Assembly (NCBI GenBank): GCA_019671135.1
Contig: JAHRHY010000001.1
Coordinates: 3,968,001 to 4,032,000 of the forward strand
Length of the DNA stretch: 64,000 nucleotides
Reading direction: 5' to 3'
Origin: Linnemannia hyalina
Lineage: Eukaryota > Mortierellomycota > Mortierellomycetes > Mortierellales > Mortierellaceae
Both the position numbers and the translations under genes were made by a program. Every line of letters starts with the position of its first letter. Positions within the stretch are counted from its first letter, which is position 1. The notes under the pieces are model-generated. The model was not told where the DNA came from, searched no databases, and worked only from the letters and a program-made list of their open reading frames with translations. This document shows, piece by piece, positions 1 to 12,297 of this stretch.

Positions 1-3000
1 TCCTCCGCAGAAAACTCCCAAGTCTCCACCCCCTCTCACCCGCACTCGCCTCACCCTTACTCAAAGTCGCATCAGCCTCACCACCAGCCTCACATCGTCC
101 ATAGAGTCCATCATCACGCCCACCATGTCCACCAGAACAAGGATTCGCACTCGCTCTTTATCAAGCAGGAGCCTTCTGACGTCGTCAAGCCTTCGCCTCT
201 CCGGAGGGACTCCAAACACCACAAGAACAACGACCACCACCACGACAACGATAATAAGACCAAGATTCAAGTCAAGGATATTGGCAAGTACGGTATCCCT
301 TTGGACGAGTGGCAAAAACAGGACGATTCGACCCTCCATGCCTCTCGTAAGACTGGTAAGTTTTTTCTTCACTCTCTCTTGGAGCGGCTTTTTCTAGTCT
401 TTTTTTCATGAAGGATCAAAAGTTAGGTTTTGTACTTTGCAACATTTTCTCTTATCTATGGCTTTCTTTATGAAGAAAGCTGGTTTGTACCTTTTCAACA
501 TCTTTTTGGTCTTTGTGAAGAAACAAGGATGCAAGTTTATCTTGTACCTTTCGATAAACCCTGGTATCCCTGTATCTCTTCCTACTTCATTAAGGAACAA
601 GGGCAGGATAGCCCAGGCAAAGAGGAATATCTCGGGTGAATCAATGACATCGTCGGGTCGACTCACTGACCCCTTTGTTTACCCTCTTCCCTGCCCCTCT
701 CGGTCCACATGGCCACTCTTCTGTCTATTATCATATCTAGGTTCGCAGAATGCTAGTCCTCATCCGAACCAGCAATCACAACAGGCGCCTCCTCTTCAGC
801 GAGAACCAATGCAGGCGCAATCTCTGCCTCCTCCTTTGTTCTCTGGCTTTCTCCAGGCGCCTGGAGCTCAAGAAATGTTGCAGCAGCATCAGCAAATACA
901 GCAGCAGCAACAACTTCAGGAGCATAATCGCCAAATGCAGTTCCAGCAGCAGTTGCAGCAGCAGTTACAACAACAACAGCAACAACAACAACAGCAGCAC
1001 TTGCAGCAGCAACAGCAGCAGCAGCAACAGCAGCAACAGCAGCAAAATCAGAACCAGAGCCTCATCCCCAGCCAAAGCCACAGTCTCAGCCAAACGCCAA
1101 TGTTGGTCCAATCTCCGCCCATCAACTCGATCCAGGATATCAACACCTGCATCGATGACCTGGAGAGCAAACATACCCACAACACCCTAGTCTACATCAT
1201 GGAGTCTCTCAAGCTGACGGACACCACTAATCAGACCTCAAGAAAGGCCTACGACCTCGTAGTCGAGAAAAAGGTTGAGAACCGTACCACCGTCCCAACC
1301 GAGATGAGTCTCCCCTCGGACTTGTCCCTGCCAACACGATCGACCGACCTCCCTAGCATCGAAATCCGGGATCATCTTGTCGACACCTACTTCACATACC
1401 GATACCCGATCTGGCCCATTGTCCACAAGGGCATCTTTCTCACGCAGCTGCACGATCCCAACAGCACCCCTTCGCTCCTTCTCCTGAACGCCCTCTTTGC
1501 GTACGCCTCTCGATATTCGGCCTGGTTGGTCCTTCGATCGGATCCGGAGAAACCAGAGACTGCCGGTCAGCTCTTTTTGGAGCGTGCTCAGGCTATGTTG
1601 CCCGCCTTCCTGATGGCTCCCCGACTCTCGACGGTCCAAGCCCTGCTCTTCTTGGCCCAATTGGAGGACAACTCGACTCAGCGCCACACTTACCACAGTA
1701 TGGCTGTCCGTATGGCTCAGCTCCTTGATCTCCACAAGAGTTGCTCACACTTGGGCTTGCCTGATGATGAGAAAGAGACCCGTCGCTGTATCTGGTGGAC
1801 CTGTTACATGAACGACCGCCTTCTCGCCCTCTCAACCCGCAAGCCCTCCATCATCCACGATGGAGACTGCAGCATCGACCTGCCTTTCCAGGAGCACATC
1901 TATGACGGACCAGGAAACAACTCGGTGTCTCTGTCGCATTATTACTCTCCACCACAGCTCTTCCACCAGCTGTTGTTGTTGAGCAAGATTGTTGGCGGAG
2001 TCCTCAAGCACTTTACAAGAGTCGCCAACAAGCGATATCGCAGCCCCGATGCTCACGAAGTTGCCTTGACCGCCTTGGACGAATCCTTGTTCACCTGGTT
2101 GGCCTCCTTGCCCGACCATCTGCAGTACACACCGGCCTCGGAAGCCTCGACCATCAAGACTCTTCCTTCACCCTACGTCGCCGCTCTGCATCTGTACTTT
2201 TACTCGATCCTGCATACTCTCCACAACCCCTATATGGACTCTTCCAACCCTCGCGCAACGAGCGATATGCCAAAATCCTCGCCTGCTTTGGAGCGTTGCA
2301 CCCTCGCCGCCTCAATGATCACAGGACTTTCTCGCTCGCTTTGTTTCCAACCACAGTACGGTCTCAACTTTGGCACGCAATGCTACTCGATCTTGCATGC
2401 TGCCATTATGCATCTCACCAACACCGCCAACACGACATCCTACCAGAGTCTAAAGTCCAAGTCCCAGTTCATTTCGACTCTGAGCGTCATCAAGGCCTAC
2501 TCTCAGCACTATGCGTTCGAGGGTGTCAAGAAGAGTTCCGACGTCATGGACAACATCTACAACTGGCAGGTCGCCAGGCACCAGGACGAGCAGAGCCAGA
2601 ACAATACCCCGAGCCAGAGTCAGAGCCCACCGATGGGTACTTCTGCTGCGTCGCCCATCTCTGTCTCTTCTCCAAACATGCACCCTGTCATGCGCGAGGT
2701 CAGGCATCCGGACCACCACCACATCTTGCACCACTTGCATCACCCATACCTCCGCTCCGATTCGTCGCCATCAAGTCCCAAGCTCGCGCCTAACTCAGGA
2801 GCTAGCGCCAACTTTCCTTCGCTGTGTATCCCCTCGTCGCCCGCTCAGACGCATGAGAGTGTCTTGACCTCTAGGGCGCGTTCTCCTCATCCTTGGCAGC
2901 TCACCCACAACAACAGCGTTGCCACGAGTATCGCCAACACACCCACCAACATTGGAAGTCCATTGCTCAAGCAGGACTCGGACAAGACGGTTCCTGCACC

Positions 3001-4099
3001 GACATCTGGACCCAACTCGACAGCCCAGGGTGTGGTTAATTGCTCATCGGAACCAACGCCCGAGTCAAAGGCGCTACTTTCTGACATCTATAGCTCAAAC
3101 CCCACCATCACGTTCGACAATGGCCGTACTTCTCCTTTGGATTCGACGTCTTTGGGCGCTATCCTTGGCTTTGAGCTTCCTCACAGTGCGAACGAGGAGG
3201 AGGATAATGCCTATTGGAACGCACAGGCCAACTCTTTGGGAGGCATGGATGGATGGAACCAGCAGTTGATGTCAGCTCAGGAGCACGTGTCGTACAAGAG
3301 CACCATTGGAGGACCTGCCGAGTACTTGGGAGGCAACAACAGCTTGGGCAATTTGGCACCCAACTACTTTGACACCTTGGCAGCCGAGTCTGGGGTTGAC
3401 TTTTCTGGATTCGGAGTTGGCGCTACAGGAAGCAATTTTGGATCGACTTCATTTGGAGGAGTACCTATGACTTCTATGGGCGTTACCAACAACCTTGCCT
3501 TCCAGACCATCCAACAGCGAACTCAACAACAACAGCAGCAACAACAACAACAGCAGCAACAGCAGCATCAACAGCAACATCAACAGCAAAGATCCACGTC
3601 ATCAGACCAGCAACCTCAGCAACCCCAGCCACAAAAGACGTTGCACTTCATCCCCACTTCACTACCAGAGTCTCAACATATGTATATCAAGCAGGAACCG
3701 TTCCAGTTCTCGCCTGACCTTGTGAATCAAGTCTACCAGAAGACGTTATCAGTGATGGAGACTGGCCAAGGACCGAACGACAATACGCCACAGCAACAGC
3801 GTCAGCAGCAGCAGAGTGTATCGAGTAGCTTGAGCGCGAGTGCCAGTCCGTTGTCGGAGATGACTCTTCCAGTACCGAACCTCAAGTCGGAGCAACAGGA
3901 GATGCAGCAGCAACAGTTGTTCCAGCGACAAATGTCGGAAAGCCTTCAAGGAGTGGATAGTCCGGACACGACGGATGGACTCTCGATGGGACCCCTGGAT
4001 CTTTCGTCGGACACGTCAAGTTACTTCAACTCTCCCCTCGAAGGCCTCGCAGTGGACGATACAATAATGATGGAGGACATTTCCGAGGAGACATGGTAA
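1..4099 (+). CDS. Fungal-specific transcription factor (Zn2Cys6 type likely), 5' end missing
   Basis: Two exons are visible: 1-355 (frame 1, open at the window edge) and 741-4099, joined across a 385-nt intron (donor gtaag at 356, acceptor tatctag ending at 740); the split Gly codon keeps frame. Codons from about 1372 to 1890 (DHLVDTYFTYRYPIWP, later RRCIWWTCYMNDRLLAL and KPSIIHDGDCSIDLP) match the fungal_trans middle homology domain (PF04082), which normally follows an N-terminal Zn2Cys6 cluster. That cluster would lie upstream of this window, so the DNA-binding type is inferred. Poly-Q tracts sit at about 868-1050, 3523-3600 and 3787-3820. Two IKQE and one LKSE motif resemble SUMO-acceptor sites (psi-K-x-E). 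The tail is acidic (MMEDISEETW), as in activation domains. The open frame upstream of 741 is intron read-through. The regulated genes cannot be told. Confidence 0.85.
356..740 (+). other. Intron of the transcription factor gene
   Basis: The donor is gtaag and the acceptor is preceded by a pyrimidine-rich stretch. The frame-1 exon stops soon after the donor, and the frame-2 exon read upstream of 741 gives hydrophobic, unlike sequence. An alternative donor gtaag at 347 is possible but would break the frame. Confidence 0.7.
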
Positions 4100-4574
4100 T
4101 TATTCTTTTTTTTCTTATTTCATTTTCGTAGTGTAGACTTTCTTTTCATACTTGTATTATCGCAGCATCTCCCTTCACTCCTTGTACATTTCCTTGTTCG
4201 TTTCTGTTCGTTTCCTATTCAATTGATTGCGTTGTTAGATTTGAATTTTATGTTTTTGACCATCCCTTTTCTTTCCTTTCCTTCTACTTCAATCCTTTTC
4301 ATAATACCTTTCAGGCATAGCTTTCTACCATAAAGAACGCATTCTTCTTTTTCTCACCATCGAAAACTAGCTGGAGCTGTCTCTTGGAGGTTGGAAGCGA
4401 TCATTTGTAACTTCAATTCGTGATGTGGTTTATGTGCTGTCTTTTTTCATTGCATGATATGGGGGGGTGATAAAAAGCAACCCTCGCACAGTTTTTTATT
4501 TTTGATGGTCTAAAACAATAAGAGGGAGGAGTGGGTCATAAAGAAAACGAAGGAAGAAATGAAATGATATGTGT
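4100..4574. other. Convergent 3' intergenic region
   Basis: T-rich 3' flank shared by the + strand transcription factor and the - strand UMP/CMP kinase. Apart from a G7 run near 4461 and the AATAAA listed separately, I see nothing in it. Confidence 0.6.
4495..4500 (-). terminator. AATAAA poly(A) signal of the UMP/CMP kinase gene
   Basis: TTTATT on the + strand reads AATAAA on the - strand, 75 nt past the TAA stop at 4575-4577. Confidence 0.5.
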
Positions 4575-6701
<2,127 letters not shown>

Positions 6702-6940
6702 GGTAATTGTTGATTGATTTGGTTGTTGTAAAAAAGTTGATGAAGAAAATGAAGAAAAGTAAGAAAAAGTATGAAGAATAATCGATCACGAAAATATAGG
6801 GTCGAGGCTTTTCTTCCTTTCTGCGAAGGGTCAGGGCGGGTTGTCATTTAGAGAAAACAGATCAAAGTCAGCATTCAATTAGAGAAAGTAGAGATAATTG
6901 TAAATTTTCATGTGCTAACAAACTGAACACGAGAAAAGCT

Positions 6941-9900
6941 CTATGTCTTGGTTCTATTGCTACGGCCTCCTCCAAACACGCGAGAAAAGAGCGTGGAACT
7001 CGCAACAGCAGCGGGTCCAGATACAATTGGTGCCGGTGTCAATACTTCTCTTTCTACTACTGTGGCTGCGGGAAGTGGCTCAATCGCTGCACACGATTGT
7101 TTCTTCTTCAACATGGTCCACGCGACCGACTGCTCCTTCTCCTTCAACACAATCATTCCGTCGTCCTCCTTCCTTGTGATCAACACCTCGCTTGCTCCTG
7201 GCGATAGCCTGCCATCGGTTTCGTTGGTGCTCTTGTCTTTGGACTTGGAAGATCGTGATTTGCTCTTGCGCCTGGAGGGCAGCAAGCCCTTGAAGAGCGA
7301 TGAAGGACCCCACGACGTCGTCGTTGGTGTTGTTGGAGTCGAGGGAATCGAGCTGTTGTTGTCTGCATCATCACACTCCTTTGTAACGGCACCATCAGCA
7401 ACTGCCTCTTTGTCGACCTGACCGGGGGTTTCGATGCCGGCAGAAGTGATGATCTCTTTTGATGACAACAACGCCTCCGTTGACTTTCCTTGACCAATAC
7501 TATTGCCACCAGTTATGGTTGTCGTAGTTGTCGTCGGACTAGGTGTCGAGACCGAGACCAGCGTCGTTGAAGAAGCATTGATTTCGATATGAACCCGAGA
7601 GATCAGCGCTAGAGGCGCCGCCATAGGAGGACTGGTGCCGAGACAGGGGTGATTACCGTTAGGCTGACAGAGTGGCGCGTGATGAGAGGTATCCTTGGCC
7701 TGTATCAATGCAGTCGCCGCAGATGTGAGGCCATTGCCGGTCTCGATGGAGAGCCCCTTTTTGTTCGCTGGTGGTGGCGAAGAAGAAGACGGGAAGGAAG
7801 GAGAGGGGATCATAGGGGCCGAGTCGTCGTTGTGGACGAGAAGCGAAGCTGTAGTTGTGGGCGAGAATGGACGGAAGGCCGATTGTGCCTCTAGTTCCGC
7901 GAGGTCTGTTTCGTCCACGACAATGAGATGCTGTTCCTCGAAATCCATTGTAAACACCTGGGTCGGGAAATGTCCACTATCGCGGAAGGAGCTGTATGGA
8001 ACCACGGTGGGGAGTTGTAGTACTTGCTGGTCTATTCCACATCCGCTGTTGAGAATCGTACTACTGGGTGTTATCTCCATCGATCCCTGTTGTCGATGTT
8101 GTTGTGGTGGTCCGTCTTTTTCGTCAGCACTGATGTTACTGGTACTGGTACTGGCGGAGGTGAGTGAGGAGCAGGAGAGACTTGTCACAGACACATTCGA
8201 CCCTTCGGATTGCGACTCTAGCGACATGCTCGACTCGGACAGGGCAGGACTCGGAAGAGAGACTGGACTGGGTGGACGATCGCCGGAAATAATAACGCAT
8301 CCGTCGCCATTGACGATGCTCATAGCGTTCGTGTCGCAGGCGTCTTCATCGTCATCATCACCATCGTCGTCGTCGTGATCGTCGTTGCTCTCCTGGGCAA
8401 GAATGCAGGTCGAGTTGTTGCCAAGTGACATGGAAAGCGACTCTCCGCTACCGTTGCTGCCTGACAGCGGTTGTTGTTGGTTATGGTGGTGGTAGATTCC
8501 AGAACCCTGAAAGTCGCCAGACCTAGGCCTGTCCACTCGTCCACGCTCAAGACCTCCCTCATCCTCGTCATCGTCCTCATCCTCATCCTCGTCATCGTCG
8601 TACTCCTCATAGTCCTCGTCGGTATACTCGTCGCTGTTGTACTGCTCATCATCGTTCATTCCAGAAAAGATGCTCCGGACCTGTCTTGGAATGACTCTAT
8701 CCTCCTCCTCGTCGTCTTCCTCTTCATCATCGCCAGCAGAGTCGCGATTGCTAGCCTCAGCAGCAGCCGTCTCCCCTTCATCCCACCCCTTGAGCAGCCA
8801 ATTGAAAGGTGGTTCATCCTGAGCGGCATACATGTCCAATAACGAGCTTGATCTTTCTAACCCCTCAACCCCTCTTTCTCCTTCCTCCTTCTCCCTCGCC
8901 TCAACATCATCATCATAGTCGTCGTCAAGTCTATGCCGTTCCTTCCAGTCGCCTTCCAGCCCCTTTAGTGGCTCCTGTTGTTGTTGTTGTTGTTGTTGTG
9001 GTTGATATCGTGGTCCATGCTGTTGCAGTGGTTGCACCTGGTATGAGCGTTGCTGTTGCTGTCCAGGAAGAGACGACCGCCCAGAAAGCAAAGAATCCAT
9101 AAACTTGATCTTCAAATGGGCCTGATGGACTTCCTGTTTCATCCTCCCGATTGTATCCTCGCGCTGGGCCAAAATCTGCTTCAACGCCTGGACGGTCTGT
9201 CGGCAATGATGAATATCCCTCGTCAAGGAATTGTTCTGGTTCAGAAGGAACGAGTTCTCTACCTCGAGACGGTTGACGGTGTGAACTTGAAGACGGCCAA
9301 GTGGGGAGCTTGTACCGGATCGGTCTGAGGGTGTGTTGGCTCGGAAATGGATCGATCGGGGGATGGAGAGTCGCGAAGGGCTCTTTGGGTTCAGCTCTGG
9401 CGGGGTTGCAGTTATGGATGGAGCAGTTGTGGTGGTTTGTTGAGTATGGGAGGTGTCTATGCCATTGCTGTGTCGGATATACTGCTGCTGTTGCGGCTGA
9501 AGTCGTAATGGTGGCGGTGGTGGAGTGGAGAGATCATCGCGGCCCTGGTGGATATCATCACCATCATACACATCCTCTACCGCCGGGCTGGGCGAGGCAG
9601 GAGCCGACGAACACTCTGAGTGTGACGAACTGGTTACAGTTGCTGGTGGTGGTGTTATTGTTGTAGTAGTTGCTTGGACCCCTTCTTCTTCTGGAGGGTC
9701 ACCTCCGTGACTGTGCTCCAAAGCACGGTGATGGTGAGCATGGTCCAATGTATTGCCCGTTTGCCTGCTCCCCGCTACCGCCGCCTCCTCAACCTCATCC
9801 CTCCTCTCCTTGTCCTTCCCTTCCTCCTCGTCCTCACTGTAGAAGTGTTGCATGCGCAGGTGGTAAGGGTGGTGTTGGTGAAGATGAAATCGACGGTCTA

Positions 9901-10351
9901 CCTCCCGTCCTCCCTGCTGCTCTTCCTCTTCTTCCTCCTCCTCTTCCTCGTCGTCGTCCTGCAATTCACTATCATGGCCATGGTCGTCAAACCCAGTACT
10001 GGTACTACTATTATCGCACTCATAGTCGTATATATCCTCAAACGTTTCAGTCTTGGCCGAAGAATACATCAATGCCGACCGTGTGCTCTGAAGCATCTCC
10101 GCCGCAGCCGACCCCTGCCTCATATCGTCGTTGTTGTTGATTCCCTTTGTTGTTGTTGATGATGTTATTGTTGTCTCTAATTCTTTCATGGCTGTCGCTA
10201 CCGGGTGAAACGAGTTGTCGTTGTCGTTGTCGTCGTTGTTGTCTGTAGGAGTAGTTGCCGATGCTGTTGCTGGGTCGTCATGATAATGGGTTGGAGGCAT
10301 CGTCGCTGTCGTAGAGTTGAGTTGAGTTGAGCTGGGGATAGGTTTATACAA
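6941..10351 (-). CDS. Acidic low-complexity protein with a central coiled coil, unknown function
   Basis: A single open frame of 1136 codons; no known enzyme or DNA-binding domain is recognised. It begins MYKPIPSSTQL; a second Met at residue 18 (10300) is an equally possible start. A run of Asp/Glu lies near residue 130. Residues about 361-425 (RLEVENSFLLNQNN through HLKIKFMDSLLSG) have heptad-like Leu/Ile spacing and read as a coiled coil. A poly-Q run follows near residue 452, and a very acidic block (EDYEEYDDDEDEDEDDDEDE) near 580-600. The tail has a basic RRKSKSRSSKSKDKS patch. Such layout suits a scaffold or chromatin/cytoskeleton adaptor, but that is a guess. The strong open frame in compositionally biased DNA could exaggerate the ORF, yet the non-repetitive coiled-coil and C-terminal parts support real coding. 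Antisense frames here are shadows of the repeats. Confidence 0.7.
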   Translation of the reverse strand: MYKPIPSSTQLNSTTATMPPTHYHDDPATASATTPTDNNDDNDNDNSFHPVATAMKELETTITSSTTTKGINNNDDMRQGSAAAEMLQSTRSALMYSSAKTETFEDIYDYECDNSSTSTGFDDHGHDSELQDDDEEEEEEEEEEQQGGREVDRRFHLHQHHPYHLRMQHFYSEDEEEGKDKERRDEVEEAAVAGSRQTGNTLDHAHHHRALEHSHGGDPPEEEGVQATTTTITPPPATVTSSSHSECSSAPASPSPAVEDVYDGDDIHQGRDDLSTPPPPPLRLQPQQQQYIRHSNGIDTSHTQQTTTTAPSITATPPELNPKSPSRLSIPRSIHFRANTPSDRSGTSSPLGRLQVHTVNRLEVENSFLLNQNNSLTRDIHHCRQTVQALKQILAQREDTIGRMKQEVHQAHLKIKFMDSLLSGRSSLPGQQQQRSYQVQPLQQHGPRYQPQQQQQQQQEPLKGLEGDWKERHRLDDDYDDDVEAREKEEGERGVEGLERSSSLLDMYAAQDEPPFNWLLKGWDEGETAAAEASNRDSAGDDEEEDDEEEDRVIPRQVRSIFSGMNDDEQYNSDEYTDEDYEEYDDDEDEDEDDDEDEGGLERGRVDRPRSGDFQGSGIYHHHNQQQPLSGSNGSGESLSMSLGNNSTCILAQESNDDHDDDDGDDDDEDACDTNAMSIVNGDGCVIISGDRPPSPVSLPSPALSESSMSLESQSEGSNVSVTSLSCSSLTSASTSTSNISADEKDGPPQQHRQQGSMEITPSSTILNSGCGIDQQVLQLPTVVPYSSFRDSGHFPTQVFTMDFEEQHLIVVDETDLAELEAQSAFRPFSPTTTASLLVHNDDSAPMIPSPSFPSSSSPPPANKKGLSIETGNGLTSAATALIQAKDTSHHAPLCQPNGNHPCLGTSPPMAAPLALISRVHIEINASSTTLVSVSTPSPTTTTTTITGGNSIGQGKSTEALLSSKEIITSAGIETPGQVDKEAVADGAVTKECDDADNNSSIPSTPTTPTTTSWGPSSLFKGLLPSRRKSKSRSSKSKDKSTNETDGRLSPGASEVLITRKEDDGMIVLKEKEQSVAWTMLKKKQSCAAIEPLPAATVVEREVLTPAPIVSGPAAVASSTLFSRVFGGGRSNRTKT

Positions 10352-12243
10352 GGTGCTCCGTAATATGTGAGTCTAGTGGTATCACAGGGGGAAAAGGGGA
10401 AGACGTGTTTCAATTACGCTGTCAGAAGGTAGTTCCGAAGGAAAGGAAAGGGATGGAACTTGGGTTAAAGAAACGAATGAAAGAAAAAAGGGTACGTGTC
10501 TCCAAAGCTCTTCGTTTTTATCCTTACCAAATGGGAGTTGAAAAAAAGGGTTTTGTGGTTGTACGACGCAACCAAATGAGTGTGGATTTTGACCAAAGAA
10601 AGTGGAGAGAGAGAGAAGGGAGAAAGAAAATGAAAAAATGAATGTGGATATGCAAGGAATGGTGTTTTTGCGCAAGGGTCGGTCAATGAAGGGCAGCACA
10701 GAAGAAGAAGGAAATTATAAACTATTGACAAGGAGAAGCAGGGGTGAAAGATGGGTGAGAGATGAAGGAAAACGACGACGGCCCTGTGTGTAGTTGGGTG
10801 GTGGTGGGAGTAAGGGACAGTGGAGAGTGGAGGAATAGGTTGAAGGTGAGAAAAGAGAGGATAAAGAACAAAACGAGAAAGGATGCAAGAAAGCTTCAGC
10901 CAAGTCCAAAAGATAAATCACGTAAGACAGCAAGTCTACAATGCTGCTTGTTCGGGGGAATAAAAAAGTTTGATGAGTTCGAGTCAGGGGAGGCGAGGTT
11001 TTTTGGTGTAGGTTTGTGTGTTTTGGGCGGGAAAAAAAGTGGAAGGATGTTCACCGCGGGAATATTGCAACTCGCTGGCTTACATCAAACACAAGACGGG
11101 AAAAAAAATGAGGTTTTGAACACAGCAGGCGAAGAAAAAAAAAGCAATGAAAAGCAAAATGCAGGAACAGAAAGGAACGAAAGGAACGAAAACGAAGGTG
11201 AACAGAACAAAAGGCAACAAGAAAAGAACGAGGAGAGGAGAGGAGAGGATAGGGATGATGACCAAGTGAATAATGGGACACTATAAAACAAGAGTGGATC
11301 CAAAGGGAGGAGAAGGGCAGTTCAGGTTGGAACGGAGGAAAGGAAGAAAGGCAGGGCAGGGATGGGAAGGGATGGGAGGACGAAAGGGGGAGAGGCGAAA
11401 ATGATATAAACGAGGAACGGGGAAGAAGAGAAAGAGAACGAGAGAGAGAAGAAAAGAAGAAGCAGGCTTGTGGTTGAGCGGATGAGAAAAGAAAAGAAAA
11501 GAAGAGAAGAGGGGGATGGGGGAAATGACGACGGATGGTGGAAATTGGGTGGTTGAAATGCGTGTTTGTTATATTGCCTTTGGCAAGGAAGGGGTGTTGG
11601 CTGTTCATGTTCAATCGAACTGTGGATCCATCCAATCCAAAGAAGTGAGACAACGACAGGAACAGACAGAGAGGGACGATGCACGAACCCTCCGATGTTC
11701 CCTCCGATGCTCATGAACCATCGAAGGTGTATTTTAGAGAGCGATGATGGATCATCGTACGACGACCTCAACACAACAGAGAAAGGGGTGAGCTGGCAGG
11801 TGAACTGTACGACACTCACTCATTTCACCCATACTTACACAAACATTCAAGAGTGTGTGTGAGTTTGAGAGAAAAGGGGCCATATTAGCAAAGAGCATTG
11901 CAACAAAGACGAAAACGAGGGCGAGAAATTGAATGAAAATGAATGAAAAGTGAGCCCTCGCTTTGTTGTTGTCCCCGTTGCTCTCTGCCTTACCCTTTCG
12001 TAAAAACCATCCGAGTATTAAACCCTCCATGATTCATGTTGACCCTGCTCTCTTCTTCTTTTTATGTCATTTACAATGACAACACAAACCTGTCTATGCT
12101 CACGCCCCCTTTTCTATCTTGAATGTCAAACACAACAACAACAACACTTCTTGTGTCTATATCATTCTTTACTACCACATCAATAAATCGACGATGAGCA
12201 CTTGAAGAGTTTGAGAATCGCTAAAGTCCTGCCGAACTAGATT
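10352..12243. other. Long intergenic region, purine-rich on the + strand
   Basis: From about 10,390 to 11,520 the + strand is strongly GA-rich, so the - strand is CT-rich just upstream of the acidic-protein gene; CT-rich leaders are common in fungal promoters. Apparent - strand frames of up to 200 codons (11051-11653) are Ser/Phe/Leu/Pro runs from this bias. No supported gene or RNA is seen. Confidence 0.5.
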
Positions 12244-12249
12244 TTTATT
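12244..12249 (-). terminator. AATAAA poly(A) signal of the F-box gene
   Basis: TTTATT on the + strand, 49 nt downstream of the F-box gene stop at 12298. Confidence 0.45.
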
Positions 12250-12297
12250 ATTGCATTTCGTCCGCGTGGTGTCATGCAAATAAGCCAGCCCAGTATA

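Noticed and set aside
61..372. Minus-strand frame with a poly-Val run opposite exon 1 of the transcription factor
   Set aside because: It is the complement of Asp/His/Asn codon runs in the real exon and has no domain.
437..740. Upstream part of the + strand open frame as the N-terminus of the transcription factor
   Set aside because: It is intron: hydrophobic and unlike the family, with a good acceptor at 740 and a good donor at 356 that rejoin the two coding frames.
9670..10159. Plus-strand frames of about 160 codons
   Set aside because: Shadows of the acidic and repetitive codons of the minus-strand gene at 6941-10351.
11051..11653. 200-codon minus-strand frame
   Set aside because: Almost only Ser, Phe, Leu, Pro and His from the CT-rich strand.
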